From Pelagibacterium sp. 26DY04 (GTDB lineage Bacteria; Pseudomonadota; Alphaproteobacteria; Rhizobiales; Devosiaceae), in assembly GCF_031202305.1 (NCBI RefSeq), contig NZ_CP101731.1, positions 1 to 64,000 on the forward strand: a stretch of DNA of 64,000 nt. The letters are read 5' to 3'. Shown here piece after piece: positions 8,717 through 16,207 of this stretch. The notes beneath the pieces were generated by a model. That model was given only the letters and a program-made list of their open reading frames with translations, was not told the origin of the DNA and did not search any database. Numbering within the stretch: position 1 is the stretch's first letter; each line of letters starts with the position of its first letter. A program made the translations under genes and the position numbers.

Positions 8717-10566
8717 GCCTCGTTCGTCCGGAAGACTGGGTGCCTCAAGGCATCGAAGAACTAGAAGACCGCGCCTGGGAGGCACTTCGGGAGACCGGTC
8801 GCAGTGTATGTGTCACGGCCGGAGCCGGTGCCGGCAAGACTGAGTTCCTTGCGCAAAAAGCGTCCTACCTCCTGCAGACCGGACTCTGTCCTGCGCCCAA
8901 ACGAATCCTCGCGATCAGCTTCAAACGCGACGCCGCAGAAACTCTTTCGGCTCGCGTGCGGAAACGGTGTCGAGAGGGACAAGCACGGCGGTTTGTGTCC
9001 CTGACATTCGATGCATTTGCCAAAGGGCTTGTAGATCAGTTTCGGATGGCAGTGCCGGCCCTGTACAGACCGCCGGCAAATTATGAGATCTCCTTTCCGA
9101 CTAACGACGCGTTGAACGACTTTCTGATGCGCGCCGGAATTCACAACATCAATGCTCAGCAACTCGCGCGCATTATCGCACGCGTCCGGATCGGCGACGC
9201 TGACCAAAGCGCACCAGCTAGCGTTCAGGCCGTATTCGACGAGTATTGGAGCGATCAGCTGCATGGGCGACCGACCGCTTATCTGACTTTTCCGATGATA
9301 AATCGACTCGGAGAGTATCTCGTACGCGCCAACAGCCGCATCCACACCGCGATCCGCATGACTTACCCCGTCATCTTCCTTGATGAGTTCCAGGACACGC
9401 AGCAAACTCAGTTCGAGCTGCTCACCTCCGCGTTCGACAAAGACCATAACACATTTACCGCCGTCGGAGACGACAAGCAGCGCATCATGGGCTGGGCGGG
9501 CGCGATGCCGAACGGCTTCGAGGTGTACACGCAGCAGTTCGATGCAAGATCTATATCGCTGCTTTTGAACTGGCGCTCGCATACCGATCTCGTGGCGATC
9601 CAGCATATCGTCGCACAAAGCATCGACCCCAATGTAGAGCATGCGGTCGCACGCGGCGAAAGGGCGGTCGATGGAGATGTTTGCGCGATCTGGGATTTCG
9701 GAAGCGAAGAAGAAGAGATCGAACACCTGGCAGACTGGATATCTCAGCAGGTCGATGACGGTATTCCGGCGCACGAACTGGCAGTCCTTGTGCGGAACCA
9801 CCCCGAACGTTTGGAGAAAGAGTTAGGTCCGGCCCTCGCCGAACTCGGCGTCCCTCTTCGAAACGTCGCGCGGAACGTCGGCTCAATCGCGATCCAGGAC
9901 TTGCTCGCTGAAGAGCTATCCGACATTCTCCTTCCGCTGCTGAGGCTCGGGACAGAAAAGCGAAGCCCCGAGGCATGGGCGTCGGCTCAAGAGCAGTTGC
10001 GAAGGCTGGAAGCGATATCTCTTGACGACGACCTCGGACTCCAGCGATCGGCGGCGCGTACCGAAGCGCTCGTAAAATCGATCAGGGCCTTCATTGCCTC
10101 GCACGATCCGGGTGCTGCCGAGGCGGTGGGCGCTGTCGCTCTCCTAATCGAGGAGATAGGTGAGGCCGCCATAAGGCGCGTGACACCATCATACACACGC
10201 AACGCCGATTTCGCTCGCGTGGTAGAAGGTTTCGAACTCCTGCTGTCCGAGTGCCTTGGCGACGCCGACAGCTGGAGCGAGGCCCTCGACCGCTTCGAGG
10301 GACGCAATCAGGTGCAGTTGATGACCATCCACAAGAGCAAGGGGATGGAGTTCCATACGATCGTCTTCTTCGGCCTCGATAGTAACAGCTGGTGGAGCCT
10401 AACTCCTGGCAAGCCGGAGGAGATGAACTCTTTCTTCGTGGCGCTCACGCGCGCAAAACAGCGTGCGTTCTTCACGAACTGCAGCGATCGCGGCGGCAGG
10501 ATTGCCTGGCTGGAAAATCTGCTCGGTGCACACGTGCCTCGCATCGCGAGCGAGGATATCGCCTAG
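8713..10566 (+). CDS. gajB: UvrD/Rep-like superfamily 1 helicase, GajB-like (Gabija-type defence)
   Basis: 617 residues with the superfamily 1A helicase motifs in order: Walker A TAGAGAGKTE (about 36-44), Ia ILAISFKRDAAETL, II VIFLDEFQDTQQTQ, III AVGDDKQRIMGWAGA, IV LLLNWRSH, V LMTIHKSKGMEFHTIVF, VI FFVALTRAKQRAFF. In Gabija, GajB binds GajA and contributes nucleotide hydrolysis or DNA-terminus sensing. Its start overlaps the gajA-like stop, implying translational coupling. It is about 120 residues longer than the commonly described GajB, mostly in the central region. A DNA-repair role is possible in principle, but the pairing and mobile setting favour defence. Confidence 0.82.
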   Translation: MSLVRPEDWVPQGIEELEDRAWEALRETGRSVCVTAGAGAGKTEFLAQKASYLLQTGLCPAPKRILAISFKRDAAETLSARVRKRCREGQARRFVSLTFDAFAKGLVDQFRMAVPALYRPPANYEISFPTNDALNDFLMRAGIHNINAQQLARIIARVRIGDADQSAPASVQAVFDEYWSDQLHGRPTAYLTFPMINRLGEYLVRANSRIHTAIRMTYPVIFLDEFQDTQQTQFELLTSAFDKDHNTFTAVGDDKQRIMGWAGAMPNGFEVYTQQFDARSISLLLNWRSHTDLVAIQHIVAQSIDPNVEHAVARGERAVDGDVCAIWDFGSEEEEIEHLADWISQQVDDGIPAHELAVLVRNHPERLEKELGPALAELGVPLRNVARNVGSIAIQDLLAEELSDILLPLLRLGTEKRSPEAWASAQEQLRRLEAISLDDDLGLQRSAARTEALVKSIRAFIASHDPGAAEAVGAVALLIEEIGEAAIRRVTPSYTRNADFARVVEGFELLLSECLGDADSWSEALDRFEGRNQVQLMTIHKSKGMEFHTIVFFGLDSNSWWSLTPGKPEEMNSFFVALTRAKQRAFFTNCSDRGGRIAWLENLLGAHVPRIASEDIA

Positions 10567-11013
10567 CGATAGCGCGATAACAGCAAAGCTTTGCCTTCGA
10601 GGTTGCCCGCCACCAAAAGTTTAAGGTGGCTCCTCCGCCACGCGAGTTTTCCTGGCGGTGACCACCGACTTCAGTTCGCGGTTCTCTAGAATATGCCGCC
10701 ACCCAATGGGTTTTCGCACCCACCCTAGGTCGCCGAAGCTGCCGGCCTGCGGCGCCAGCTCGGTAGACGCCAAACGTCCGCTCATCATGTCCACTGCCCA
10801 TTAGCAGACTGTCGGCCCCATTGCCGCCACACCGCCAATGCGCGTGTGGCGTCCAGAGAGCTATAGCCATCGGCTATAGCTCTCTGGCCGGGCCCAAAGT
10901 GCCCGGACGCGCAAAATGCCTTCCTGACGCCTTGGTTCTGCTGACTTCTTTTCGCAAAAAACGGCACTTCTTGGCCTTTGATCCATTCGGCTGCATATCC
11001 GGGCATCGATACG
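10567..11013. other. Gene-free stretch after gajB-like gene
   Basis: About 450 bases without a credible gene. A short hairpin GTGGC/GCCAC lies near 10626-10641. A perfect 16-base inverted repeat lies at 10853-10887, followed by a smaller CCGGGC/GCCCGG hairpin. Confidence 0.5.
10853..10887. repeat. Perfect inverted repeat, 16-base arms
   Basis: CCAGAGAGCTATAGCC (10853-10868), loop ATC, GGCTATAGCTCTCTGG (10872-10887). There is no T-tract on either side, so it is not an ordinary intrinsic terminator. It could be a protein-binding site, a bidirectional RNA hairpin, or a mobile-element scar. Confidence 0.75.
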
Positions 11014-11262
11014 ATGATGGAGCAGTATTTGAGGCCGAGGATCACCGAAGGGCATAAGCTGCTTGCGCACAATGTTCGGCGCTGGCGGGAACTGCGCGGG
11101 ATCGATACCGCCGAACTGGCACTGGTTGTGGATTGGCCGCTGCCGATGATCGAGGACATCGAGCAGGCTGCAAGGTTCGACATCACGCTCAACGACATCG
11201 ACCAACTGGCCGAAGCCCTCGATGTTCGGGTGTTCCAACTGCTTGCGCCGGTCAGGGATTAG
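11014..11262 (+). CDS. Small XRE-type HTH protein (1)
   Basis: 82 residues from ATG 11014; a TTG at 10978 in the same frame would add 12. After MMEQYLRPRITEG it has NVRRWRELRGIDTAELALVVDWPLPMIEDIE and a final helix LAEALDVRVFQLL, the length and pattern of a lambda-repressor-like DNA-binding domain with nothing else. Similar proteins follow at 11267 and 13389. It overlaps neither neighbour; the next gene starts five bases after its stop, so they form a pair. The target is unknown; the flagellin gene and island genes nearby are candidates. Confidence 0.65.
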   Translation: MMEQYLRPRITEGHKLLAHNVRRWRELRGIDTAELALVVDWPLPMIEDIEQAARFDITLNDIDQLAEALDVRVFQLLAPVRD

Positions 11263-11266
11263 CCGG

Positions 11267-11506
11267 ATGCCGCGATTGAAACATCCACAAGCCCCGAAGC
11301 TTCTTGCCCGCAATGTCTGGCGATACCGGGAACAGCGCCGGATCACCGCCAATGCATTGGCCGAAACGCTCGATTGGCCATTGGTGGAGATCGACAAGAT
11401 CGAAAGCGGCGACAAGTTCGATCTCAGCCTTGATGAGCTTGAAAGGCTTTCGCTAGCGTTGCACGTTTCCCCCGCTGATCTTCTCAGAAGAAATCCGGAT
11501 CATTAG
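11267..11506 (+). CDS. Small XRE-type HTH protein (2)
   Basis: 79 residues from ATG 11267. NVWRYREQRRITANALAETLDWPLVEIDKIESGDKFDLSLDELERLSLALHVSPADLL aligns along its length with the preceding gene (shared N-V-R/W-R-x-R-E, DWPL, LxVxxxxLL), so the two are tandem paralogues. Its stop lies 11 bases before the end of the convergent flbT-like gene. A role in flagellin expression is plausible from position only. Confidence 0.65.
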   Translation: MPRLKHPQAPKLLARNVWRYREQRRITANALAETLDWPLVEIDKIESGDKFDLSLDELERLSLALHVSPADLLRRNPDH

Positions 11507-11516
11507 GGCACGGTCG

Positions 11517-11906
11517 TTATCGTGGTTGGAGATCGCTTTCGCTGTCGGACCGTCGGTTAAACCGAGCAATTTCGCGGATCGCCATGAAGCAGTTGCCCTC
11601 GGCCAGCCAGCCCTCCACTTGACGCACCAGTCTGGCGGCATATTCAGATTGCGCCTCGACCTCCCGCGCCAGACCCCGATAGTTCACCATATGCTGGGCT
11701 GAATGGCCATGCAGGTAGATTTCCTGCAACAACAGGTGCAGCTTTTGCAGTGGCGTTTCTGCCATTTCGGGATCGATGGCCTCGCGATCCTTGAGGATGG
11801 GCTGTTCGCCATCGATGTAGACGGTGACCGTGGTGTCGGCCCGGATAAGCAGGGTGGACCTGCCGATATAGATCTTTTCGCCGGGCTTGATGGCCAGTTT
11901 GAGCAA
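11517..11906 (-). CDS. flbT: FlbT-like flagellin regulator
   Basis: 129 residues starting with TTG at 11906. The pattern LKLAIKPGEKIYI, then a short beta region, TPLQKLHLLLQEIYL, and a C-terminal helix VEGWLAEGNCFMAIREI matches FlbT, the alphaproteobacterial protein that binds the 5' leader of flagellin mRNA and controls its translation or decay. It lies 53 bases downstream of the flagellin gene in the same direction, so both are probably one transcript. It is shorter than the usual FlbT (about 140 residues) and divergent. Its presence with flagellin on a mobile element is unusual. Confidence 0.7.
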   Translation of the reverse strand: MLKLAIKPGEKIYIGRSTLLIRADTTVTVYIDGEQPILKDREAIDPEMAETPLQKLHLLLQEIYLHGHSAQHMVNYRGLAREVEAQSEYAARLVRQVEGWLAEGNCFMAIREIARFNRRSDSESDLQPR

Positions 11907-11912
11907 GGATCG

Positions 11913-11927
11913 TTCTTCTCAGAAGAA
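11913..11927. promoter_or_regulatory. 15-base palindrome in front of flbT-like gene
   Basis: TTCTTCT-C-AGAAGAA, perfect, seven bases upstream of the flbT-like start and within the flagellin-flbT transcript. A 12-base part (TTCTCAGAAGAA) recurs at 11481-11492, near the end of the second XRE gene. It could be an RNA hairpin or a regulator site. Confidence 0.45.
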
Positions 11928-11959
11928 GGGGTGACGCCGTAACGCCACCCCAGAAGTGT

Positions 11960-13258
11960 TTAGAACAGGCGCAACACGGCCTGATCGGCCTGCGAGGCCA
12001 TAGACAGTGCGGACGAGGAAAGCTGCTGGCGGGTTTGCAGGGCCAGCATGTTGGCGGCTTCCTCGTTCATGTCGGCCAGAGTGAGATTGGCAGCACCCGT
12101 TTGCAGCGTGTTGATAGTGGCCTTGGTGAAATCCTGCCGGGTCTGCACGATCGAGAGATTCGAGCCGAGGTTCGAAGCAATAGACCGCAGCGACACGAGG
12201 GCTTTGCCCAAGCCATCGGCTGCATTTTCAAGGTCGCCATCGCTCTGGAAGTCTATCTCGGCGGCCGCTGAGCCGCCCGCCAGAATGCCAAGGCTTTCGG
12301 CATCAAGCTTAGTGCCAGAAATGTTCAAAGACGCGGCGGCATCGCCGGATTTTTCGTTGAACGCGACCTTGAGTTTATCGCCATTCAACAAGTTGATGCC
12401 GTTGAACGAGGCGTCCTGTGCGAGCTTGCCGATCTGATCGCGGATTTCGTTGAACTGGGACACCAGCTTGGTGCGCACCTCGCTGGACACACCGGTCGAA
12501 GCAACACCGGCATCGGTGAGGGCCGTAGTGCCGTCATTGCCAGTGTTGACGTTCATAGCAGCAAAAGCCGGGGTAGTAGCGCTATCATCGACAACGGCTT
12601 CCAGCCTGAGGGTCTTGCTGTCATTGGCGGTGATCAGAAGCTTGCCCGCATCGTCGACAGAAGCTGTGGCCAGCCCGGAAGCGTTGATGGAGGCAACGAA
12701 TTCACGGACAGTCGTATCTTCCGTGACCTCAAAGGTGTGTCCGGTATCCCCAACGCCAATGTAGACTTGGCCTGTATTGCCCGTGGTGATTGCGCCCATC
12801 AGGCCAGCAATACCATCCGCCCCCGCCGTTGATGCCGTGGCAGTGCCTGCGATGGTCTTGTCGAGCGCGGTTTCGCGAACCGACTTGCCGGTGGCATCGC
12901 TCTCCGTAGCCGTAGCCAAGGACGCATTGAGTTGCGGCTTGGTCTTGGTGGCGGCATCGCCAAGCGCCTGACGGATCGTGGACTGAGCGCTTTCGACAAG
13001 CTTGGTGATCGCCTTGATGCCATTATCGGCTTCCTCGATGGTTTTGATGCCGTTCGACATGCTGTCCATGAGGTTATTGAGATCACCGGCCCGCGCATTG
13101 AGCGAGGCGGCAGTGAAGAAATTTGTCGGATTGTCGAGGGCCGAATTGACCCGGTTGCCGGTGGAAAGGCGCTCTTGCGTCTTGCCCATAAGATTGGCGG
13201 TGTTCTGGAGCGAAAGCAGGTTCGAGCGAACTGCTTTGGAAAGCGAGATCTCAGACAT
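11960..13258 (-). CDS. Flagellin (accessory copy on the island)
   Basis: 432 residues. The conserved N-terminal domain begins SEISLSKAVRSNLLSLQNTANLMGKTQERLSTGNRVNSALDNPTNFF and the conserved C-terminal domain ends NEEAANMLALQTRQQLSSSALSMASQADQAVLRLF; together they form the D0/D1 coiled-coil core of the filament and carry the export signal. The middle 200 residues are Thr/Ala/Gly-rich and variable, as expected for the exposed surface. No flagellar export, hook or motor genes are nearby, so it needs the host's own flagellum. The gene lies between XRE genes and is followed by an flbT-like gene, all within element A. Confidence 0.93.
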   Translation of the reverse strand: MSEISLSKAVRSNLLSLQNTANLMGKTQERLSTGNRVNSALDNPTNFFTAASLNARAGDLNNLMDSMSNGIKTIEEADNGIKAITKLVESAQSTIRQALGDAATKTKPQLNASLATATESDATGKSVRETALDKTIAGTATASTAGADGIAGLMGAITTGNTGQVYIGVGDTGHTFEVTEDTTVREFVASINASGLATASVDDAGKLLITANDSKTLRLEAVVDDSATTPAFAAMNVNTGNDGTTALTDAGVASTGVSSEVRTKLVSQFNEIRDQIGKLAQDASFNGINLLNGDKLKVAFNEKSGDAAASLNISGTKLDAESLGILAGGSAAAEIDFQSDGDLENAADGLGKALVSLRSIASNLGSNLSIVQTRQDFTKATINTLQTGAANLTLADMNEEAANMLALQTRQQLSSSALSMASQADQAVLRLF

Positions 13259-13388
13259 GTGACTTCCTTCTGGAATGGCCGGGGCAAATTCTTTCCCCGG
13301 AACTCCATGAGGCGTAAAAGCATCATATTAAGAAGCCATTAATCCGTGCGTATAATCCTCGCGCGCACAATCATGCATGGGAGGTGGG

Positions 13389-13595
13389 ATGACCAGTGCT
13401 GTGCTGGCCGTGGGCCGGAACATTCGACGGGTTCGGGAGCGCAAGGGGATTTCGCGGGAAGACTTCGCCCGTGCCCTTGGCACCACCATCGAGCATGTGA
13501 TCGGATGGGAGGCCGGACAGACCGATCTCGATGTCGATACGCTGGATCGGATCGTTGAGGTGCTGGGGATCAAGCACCGCGATCTATTCGACTGA
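13389..13595 (+). CDS. Small XRE-type HTH protein (3)
   Basis: 68 residues from ATG 13389, with GGGAGG just upstream. GRNIRRVRERKGISREDFARALGTTIEHVIGWEAGQTDLDVDTLDRIVEVLGIKHRDLF is a complete single HTH domain with the same layout as the proteins at 11014 and 11267. It starts 130 bases from the flagellin start in the opposite direction, so the intergenic region is shared and it is a candidate regulator of flagellin. Confidence 0.7.
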   Translation: MTSAVLAVGRNIRRVRERKGISREDFARALGTTIEHVIGWEAGQTDLDVDTLDRIVEVLGIKHRDLFD

Positions 13596-13667
13596 GCTCT
13601 GCCGCTAGCCTAATTATAGGCGTAGTGTCCGTGGATTAATGCGGCGCTTTATGATGATTTTGCACCC

Positions 13668-13931
13668 ATGAATGCACGTGAATTGGTGGCTTGGAACATG
13701 CGGCGCTTGCGGGTGGCTGCTGGGCTGTCGCAGGAGCATCTTGCCAATGCTGCTGGGGTTGATCGCACCTATGTCAGCCGCCTTGAGCGCAAGATGGAGA
13801 ACCCCTCGATTGGCGTTCTCGAGAAAGTTTCCGAGGCCCTCGGCGTGCATATTTCTGAGATGTTCATCGAACCCGATCCCGACGATAAAGCGCCCAAACC
13901 GTTGAAGGCTGGGCGCAGACCGGGAACCTGA
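13668..13931 (+). CDS. XRE-family transcriptional regulator
   Basis: 87 residues with a classic HTH_3 domain: NMRRLRVAAGLSQEHLANAAGVDRTYVSRLERKMENPSIGVLEKVSEALGVHISEMF, then a short charged Pro tail. It is closer to the typical plasmid/phage repressor consensus than the other three small regulators. It ends 17 bases before the convergent 13948-14361 gene. Regulon unknown. Confidence 0.85.
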   Translation: MNARELVAWNMRRLRVAAGLSQEHLANAAGVDRTYVSRLERKMENPSIGVLEKVSEALGVHISEMFIEPDPDDKAPKPLKAGRRPGT

Positions 13932-13947
13932 TCTACTCAGCAGAAGT

Positions 13948-14361
13948 TCAGCCCGTCGATGATCCGGCGGGTGATGCCTTCACCAGCGCCCGAAACCAGT
14001 TCAGGATGCCATTGGTTCGTCGGAGGGTCTTTTTGCCCGCCAGTGGCTCTGAAAACGCAATTCCGGTGGGTATGGTCTGGTCGGCAAGGTAATTATTGAC
14101 CTGGGCCACGGCACGGCGCAGCACCGCGCGAATTTCCGCATTCGCCGGGTCCGATCCGAGTTCATCAATTTCGGCCAGCAATGTATCACCCAAGCCCATA
14201 ATGACCTCGCCCGAAATTCCCCGCTCCTTTGCCCGCATCGACGTGAGGTAGCTCGGGGATTTCCCGAGCAGCCGTTCGGAAAACTCGCCCTTGGATCGGA
14301 TTATTCCGGCCTCGTGAAGCTGCCCGTAAATTAATTCGAGAAATTCGATCCCCTGCGCCAT
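13948..14361 (-). CDS. Hypothetical protein, DUF6626-like N-terminus
   Basis: 137 residues from ATG 14361, chosen because GGAGGG lies upstream; the ATG at 14382 has no such site. The N-terminal part (FLELIYGQLHEAGIIRSKGEFSERLLGKSPSYLTSMRAKER) resembles, from memory, the DUF6626 family of small alphaproteobacterial proteins with an HTH-like region. The C-terminal half (KKTLRRTNGILNWFRALV) is unfamiliar. It is divergent from the HUH-like gene at 14464 and probably shares its promoter region. Confidence 0.55.
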   Translation of the reverse strand: MAQGIEFLELIYGQLHEAGIIRSKGEFSERLLGKSPSYLTSMRAKERGISGEVIMGLGDTLLAEIDELGSDPANAEIRAVLRRAVAQVNNYLADQTIPTGIAFSEPLAGKKTLRRTNGILNWFRALVKASPAGSSTG

Positions 14362-14463
14362 TTTCGCTGACCCTCCCGCCATAAATAGGACTGAGCAGCA
14401 GGCCGGGAACGGCTGCTGCGCCCGTATTTAGTGGCTGGGGCCGCAGGTGGAGGAATTTCGAAT

Positions 14464-14982
14464 ATGACAACGACGACAACCGATTTGCGCAGCGACGCGG
14501 CACACCGAAAGCGGATTCGGGAAGGCTATCTGGAACTGGCTCAGCGCTTTCCCGACTACTTCGTCACGCTTGTGACGAACCGCAGCAATTTACCGGGCGA
14601 GAAGCTTCGCCATATGCCGCTGGACGAGTTTCACCGGGCAGTGCGCGACTTCCATAAACGCATAGACACCGCGCTGCTCGGCACCAGGGTCAGCAAGAAG
14701 TCCCGAAGCCAGAGGACCAACGGGCTGATGTTCGTGGAGCATGTCGGGCGCAACATTCACGGGCACGCCTTCATGCGGTTCGCGGATCAGGACAACCGCA
14801 CGCGCGAAGAGCTGCAAAAAATCTGCGACATCGCTTGGGGGGTGATCTGCCCCGGCGGCGATGTGCTGGTGCAGACCCAGTATGATGGCGGCCCCGGCTT
14901 CTATCCGAGCAAAGAACTGGAACGCCGCGATTACGATTTCGACCAGACGATCCTGTTTTCCACCTTCGTCAGCAAAGACTGA
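14464..14982 (+). CDS. Possible HUH-type replication/relaxase-like protein
   Basis: 172 residues from ATG 14464 with GGAGGA seven bases upstream. It opens with basic helices, then YFVTLVTNRSN, LDEFHRAVRDFHKRIDTALLG, and MFVEHVGRNIHGHAFMRF. A strand ending H-x-H after an N-terminal V-T-L-x-x-N-R strand is the layout of HUH endonucleases of rolling-circle replication proteins, although the middle residue is Gly rather than a bulky hydrophobic one and no clear Tyr motif is obvious. It could be a degraded or specialised Rep of a small replicon. It is followed by strong hairpins. Confidence 0.45.
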   Translation: MTTTTTDLRSDAAHRKRIREGYLELAQRFPDYFVTLVTNRSNLPGEKLRHMPLDEFHRAVRDFHKRIDTALLGTRVSKKSRSQRTNGLMFVEHVGRNIHGHAFMRFADQDNRTREELQKICDIAWGVICPGGDVLVQTQYDGGPGFYPSKELERRDYDFDQTILFSTFVSKD

Positions 14983-15148
14983 CCCTGCCCGCGAGGTCGG
15001 CTTGTTGCAACGCGCGGTCGGCATGAAGCGGATGGATACTGCCATTTCCGATTTGCCTGCCTTCACCCTGGAGGCGGGCAGTGAAACGGTATTGAATGAT
15101 GGTCTTAGACCTGACACTCAGGCATCAAGACCGTAAGAGATAACACCA

Positions 15149-15192
15149 ACCAGACCACAGGCACCAAGTTAAATCCCATCTGGGTGGTCTGG
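15149..15192. repeat. Hairpin, CCAGACCAC/GTGGTCTGG
   Basis: Nine-base perfect arms (15149-15157 and 15184-15192) enclosing a 26-base loop, between the HUH-like gene and the convergent hypothetical operon. It could be part of a single-strand origin or simply a stem-loop in the 3' region. Confidence 0.45.
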
Positions 15193-15219
15193 ATCGAAAA
15201 TCCCATCGCAATAACGAGA

Positions 15220-15250
15220 ACGGCCACCGACATTCCATCGGTGGCCGTTT
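15220..15250. terminator. Bidirectional intrinsic terminator
   Basis: ACGGCCACCGA (15220-15230), loop CATTCCA, TCGGTGGCCGT (15238-15248), then TTCTGTTTC. It separates the HUH-like gene from the convergent gene ending at 15256. Confidence 0.75.
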
Positions 15251-15255
15251 CTGTT

Positions 15256-15558
15256 TCAGAGTTCCGTGTTTCGGCGCAGCTTGGCGATTTCGTCCAGCCA
15301 TGCCTTGCGGAGGCTATCATCGCCGTCCATGTAGGCATCGCTGGGGCCGGGATCACCGGCCAGCGCAGCAACATAGTAGGGGCTGCAGGCGAGCCATTCT
15401 GGCGGATCACCTGGGTATTGATCGAGTTCGAGGCGAACGGCGATCATGTGGGCGCGTAACGCGTCCAGCTTCGGCTTGAGCCGGTCATAAACCTCAGGTT
15501 GGTCACGCTGGTACTGCCGGATTTCGGTTTCGGCTTTGAATAAGGTGTCAGAAATCAT
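15256..15558 (-). CDS. Hypothetical protein, last gene of unknown operon
   Basis: 100 residues, soluble and highly helical in its first half (KAETEIRQYQRDQPEVYDRLKPKLDALRAHMIAVRLEL), then PPEWLACSPYYVAALAG and a charged end. I do not recognise it. It starts 27 bases after the stop of the gene at 15586-16140, so the two are probably co-transcribed, with the transcript ending at the hairpin 15220-15250. Confidence 0.6.
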   Translation of the reverse strand: MISDTLFKAETEIRQYQRDQPEVYDRLKPKLDALRAHMIAVRLELDQYPGDPPEWLACSPYYVAALAGDPGPSDAYMDGDDSLRKAWLDEIAKLRRNTEL

Positions 15559-15585
15559 GATGGTGTCTTTTCGGGCTCAGTCTGG

Positions 15586-16140
15586 TCATCGGGGCTGGTG
15601 GGGATCAGGATTGTGGTCGCTGTAGGCTGCCAGTGCCTTTTCCAGAATCGTGATCTGGGCGCGGACTTGGGGGGACTGCTTGAAGGCGTTGCCAACAAGA
15701 TGAGCGGGGACCAAGCCTGGGAGACGATCTGCGGGCGTCCGGCCCGTGACCAATTCGGTCGGCCACAGGAAGCCGCGATCATTCTCGGACAGGCCTGCAA
15801 ATGCGCGGTGAGCGGCTTCGACGATGCTGTCGACGTGCCGTTGTTTGAGCGCGAGTTTAGCAGCCTGCCGCTTGCGAAGCTGTTCGAGCTTCTTTGCCTC
15901 TCTCTGCGCACTAACACGGTTTGAGAGATACACGTTGAGGGTTGCCGGAACGCCCGCCTTCAGCATCTCGGCAGCGAAAGCGTCGTCGTCGTCTTCGGCA
16001 TCGAACTGAGCATGCCAGAACTGTTCGTAGAGGTCTTTCCCGACAAGTTCGATGAGCACGTCATTGGCAAGTGGAAACCCGCCATTCTTGAGGGAAGTCA
16101 GCAAGGTCTCCACCTGCTGACGCCAGAGGTTGTTCGTCAT
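15586..16140 (-). CDS. Hypothetical protein, middle gene of unknown operon
   Basis: 184 residues from ATG 16140; the longer frame to 16173 would need TTG. Soluble: an N-terminal helical region (WRQQVETLLTSLKNGGFPL), an acidic patch FDAEDDDDAF, a basic coiled-coil-like stretch RVSAQREAKKLEQLRKRQAAKLALKQRHVDSIVEAAHRAF, and a C-terminal part with PQVRAQITILEKALAAY. No known family comes to mind. It lies between two other unknown genes on the same strand. Confidence 0.6.
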   Translation of the reverse strand: MTNNLWRQQVETLLTSLKNGGFPLANDVLIELVGKDLYEQFWHAQFDAEDDDDAFAAEMLKAGVPATLNVYLSNRVSAQREAKKLEQLRKRQAAKLALKQRHVDSIVEAAHRAFAGLSENDRGFLWPTELVTGRTPADRLPGLVPAHLVGNAFKQSPQVRAQITILEKALAAYSDHNPDPHQPR

Positions 16141-16207
16141 GAGAATTGTTCCTTGAGAGGCGCGACGAGGCAATGAAGCCCCGCCGCGGTTCCTGATATC
16201 GCTGCTG

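Noticed and set aside
6749..10566. PARIS or Zorya-type defence
   Set aside because: The TOPRIM domain is fused to the ATPase and the partner is a UvrD-like helicase, which fits Gabija rather than those systems.
10472..10870. 132-residue minus-strand frame after the gajB-like gene
   Set aside because: Overlaps the helicase end, has biased composition and no ribosome-binding site.
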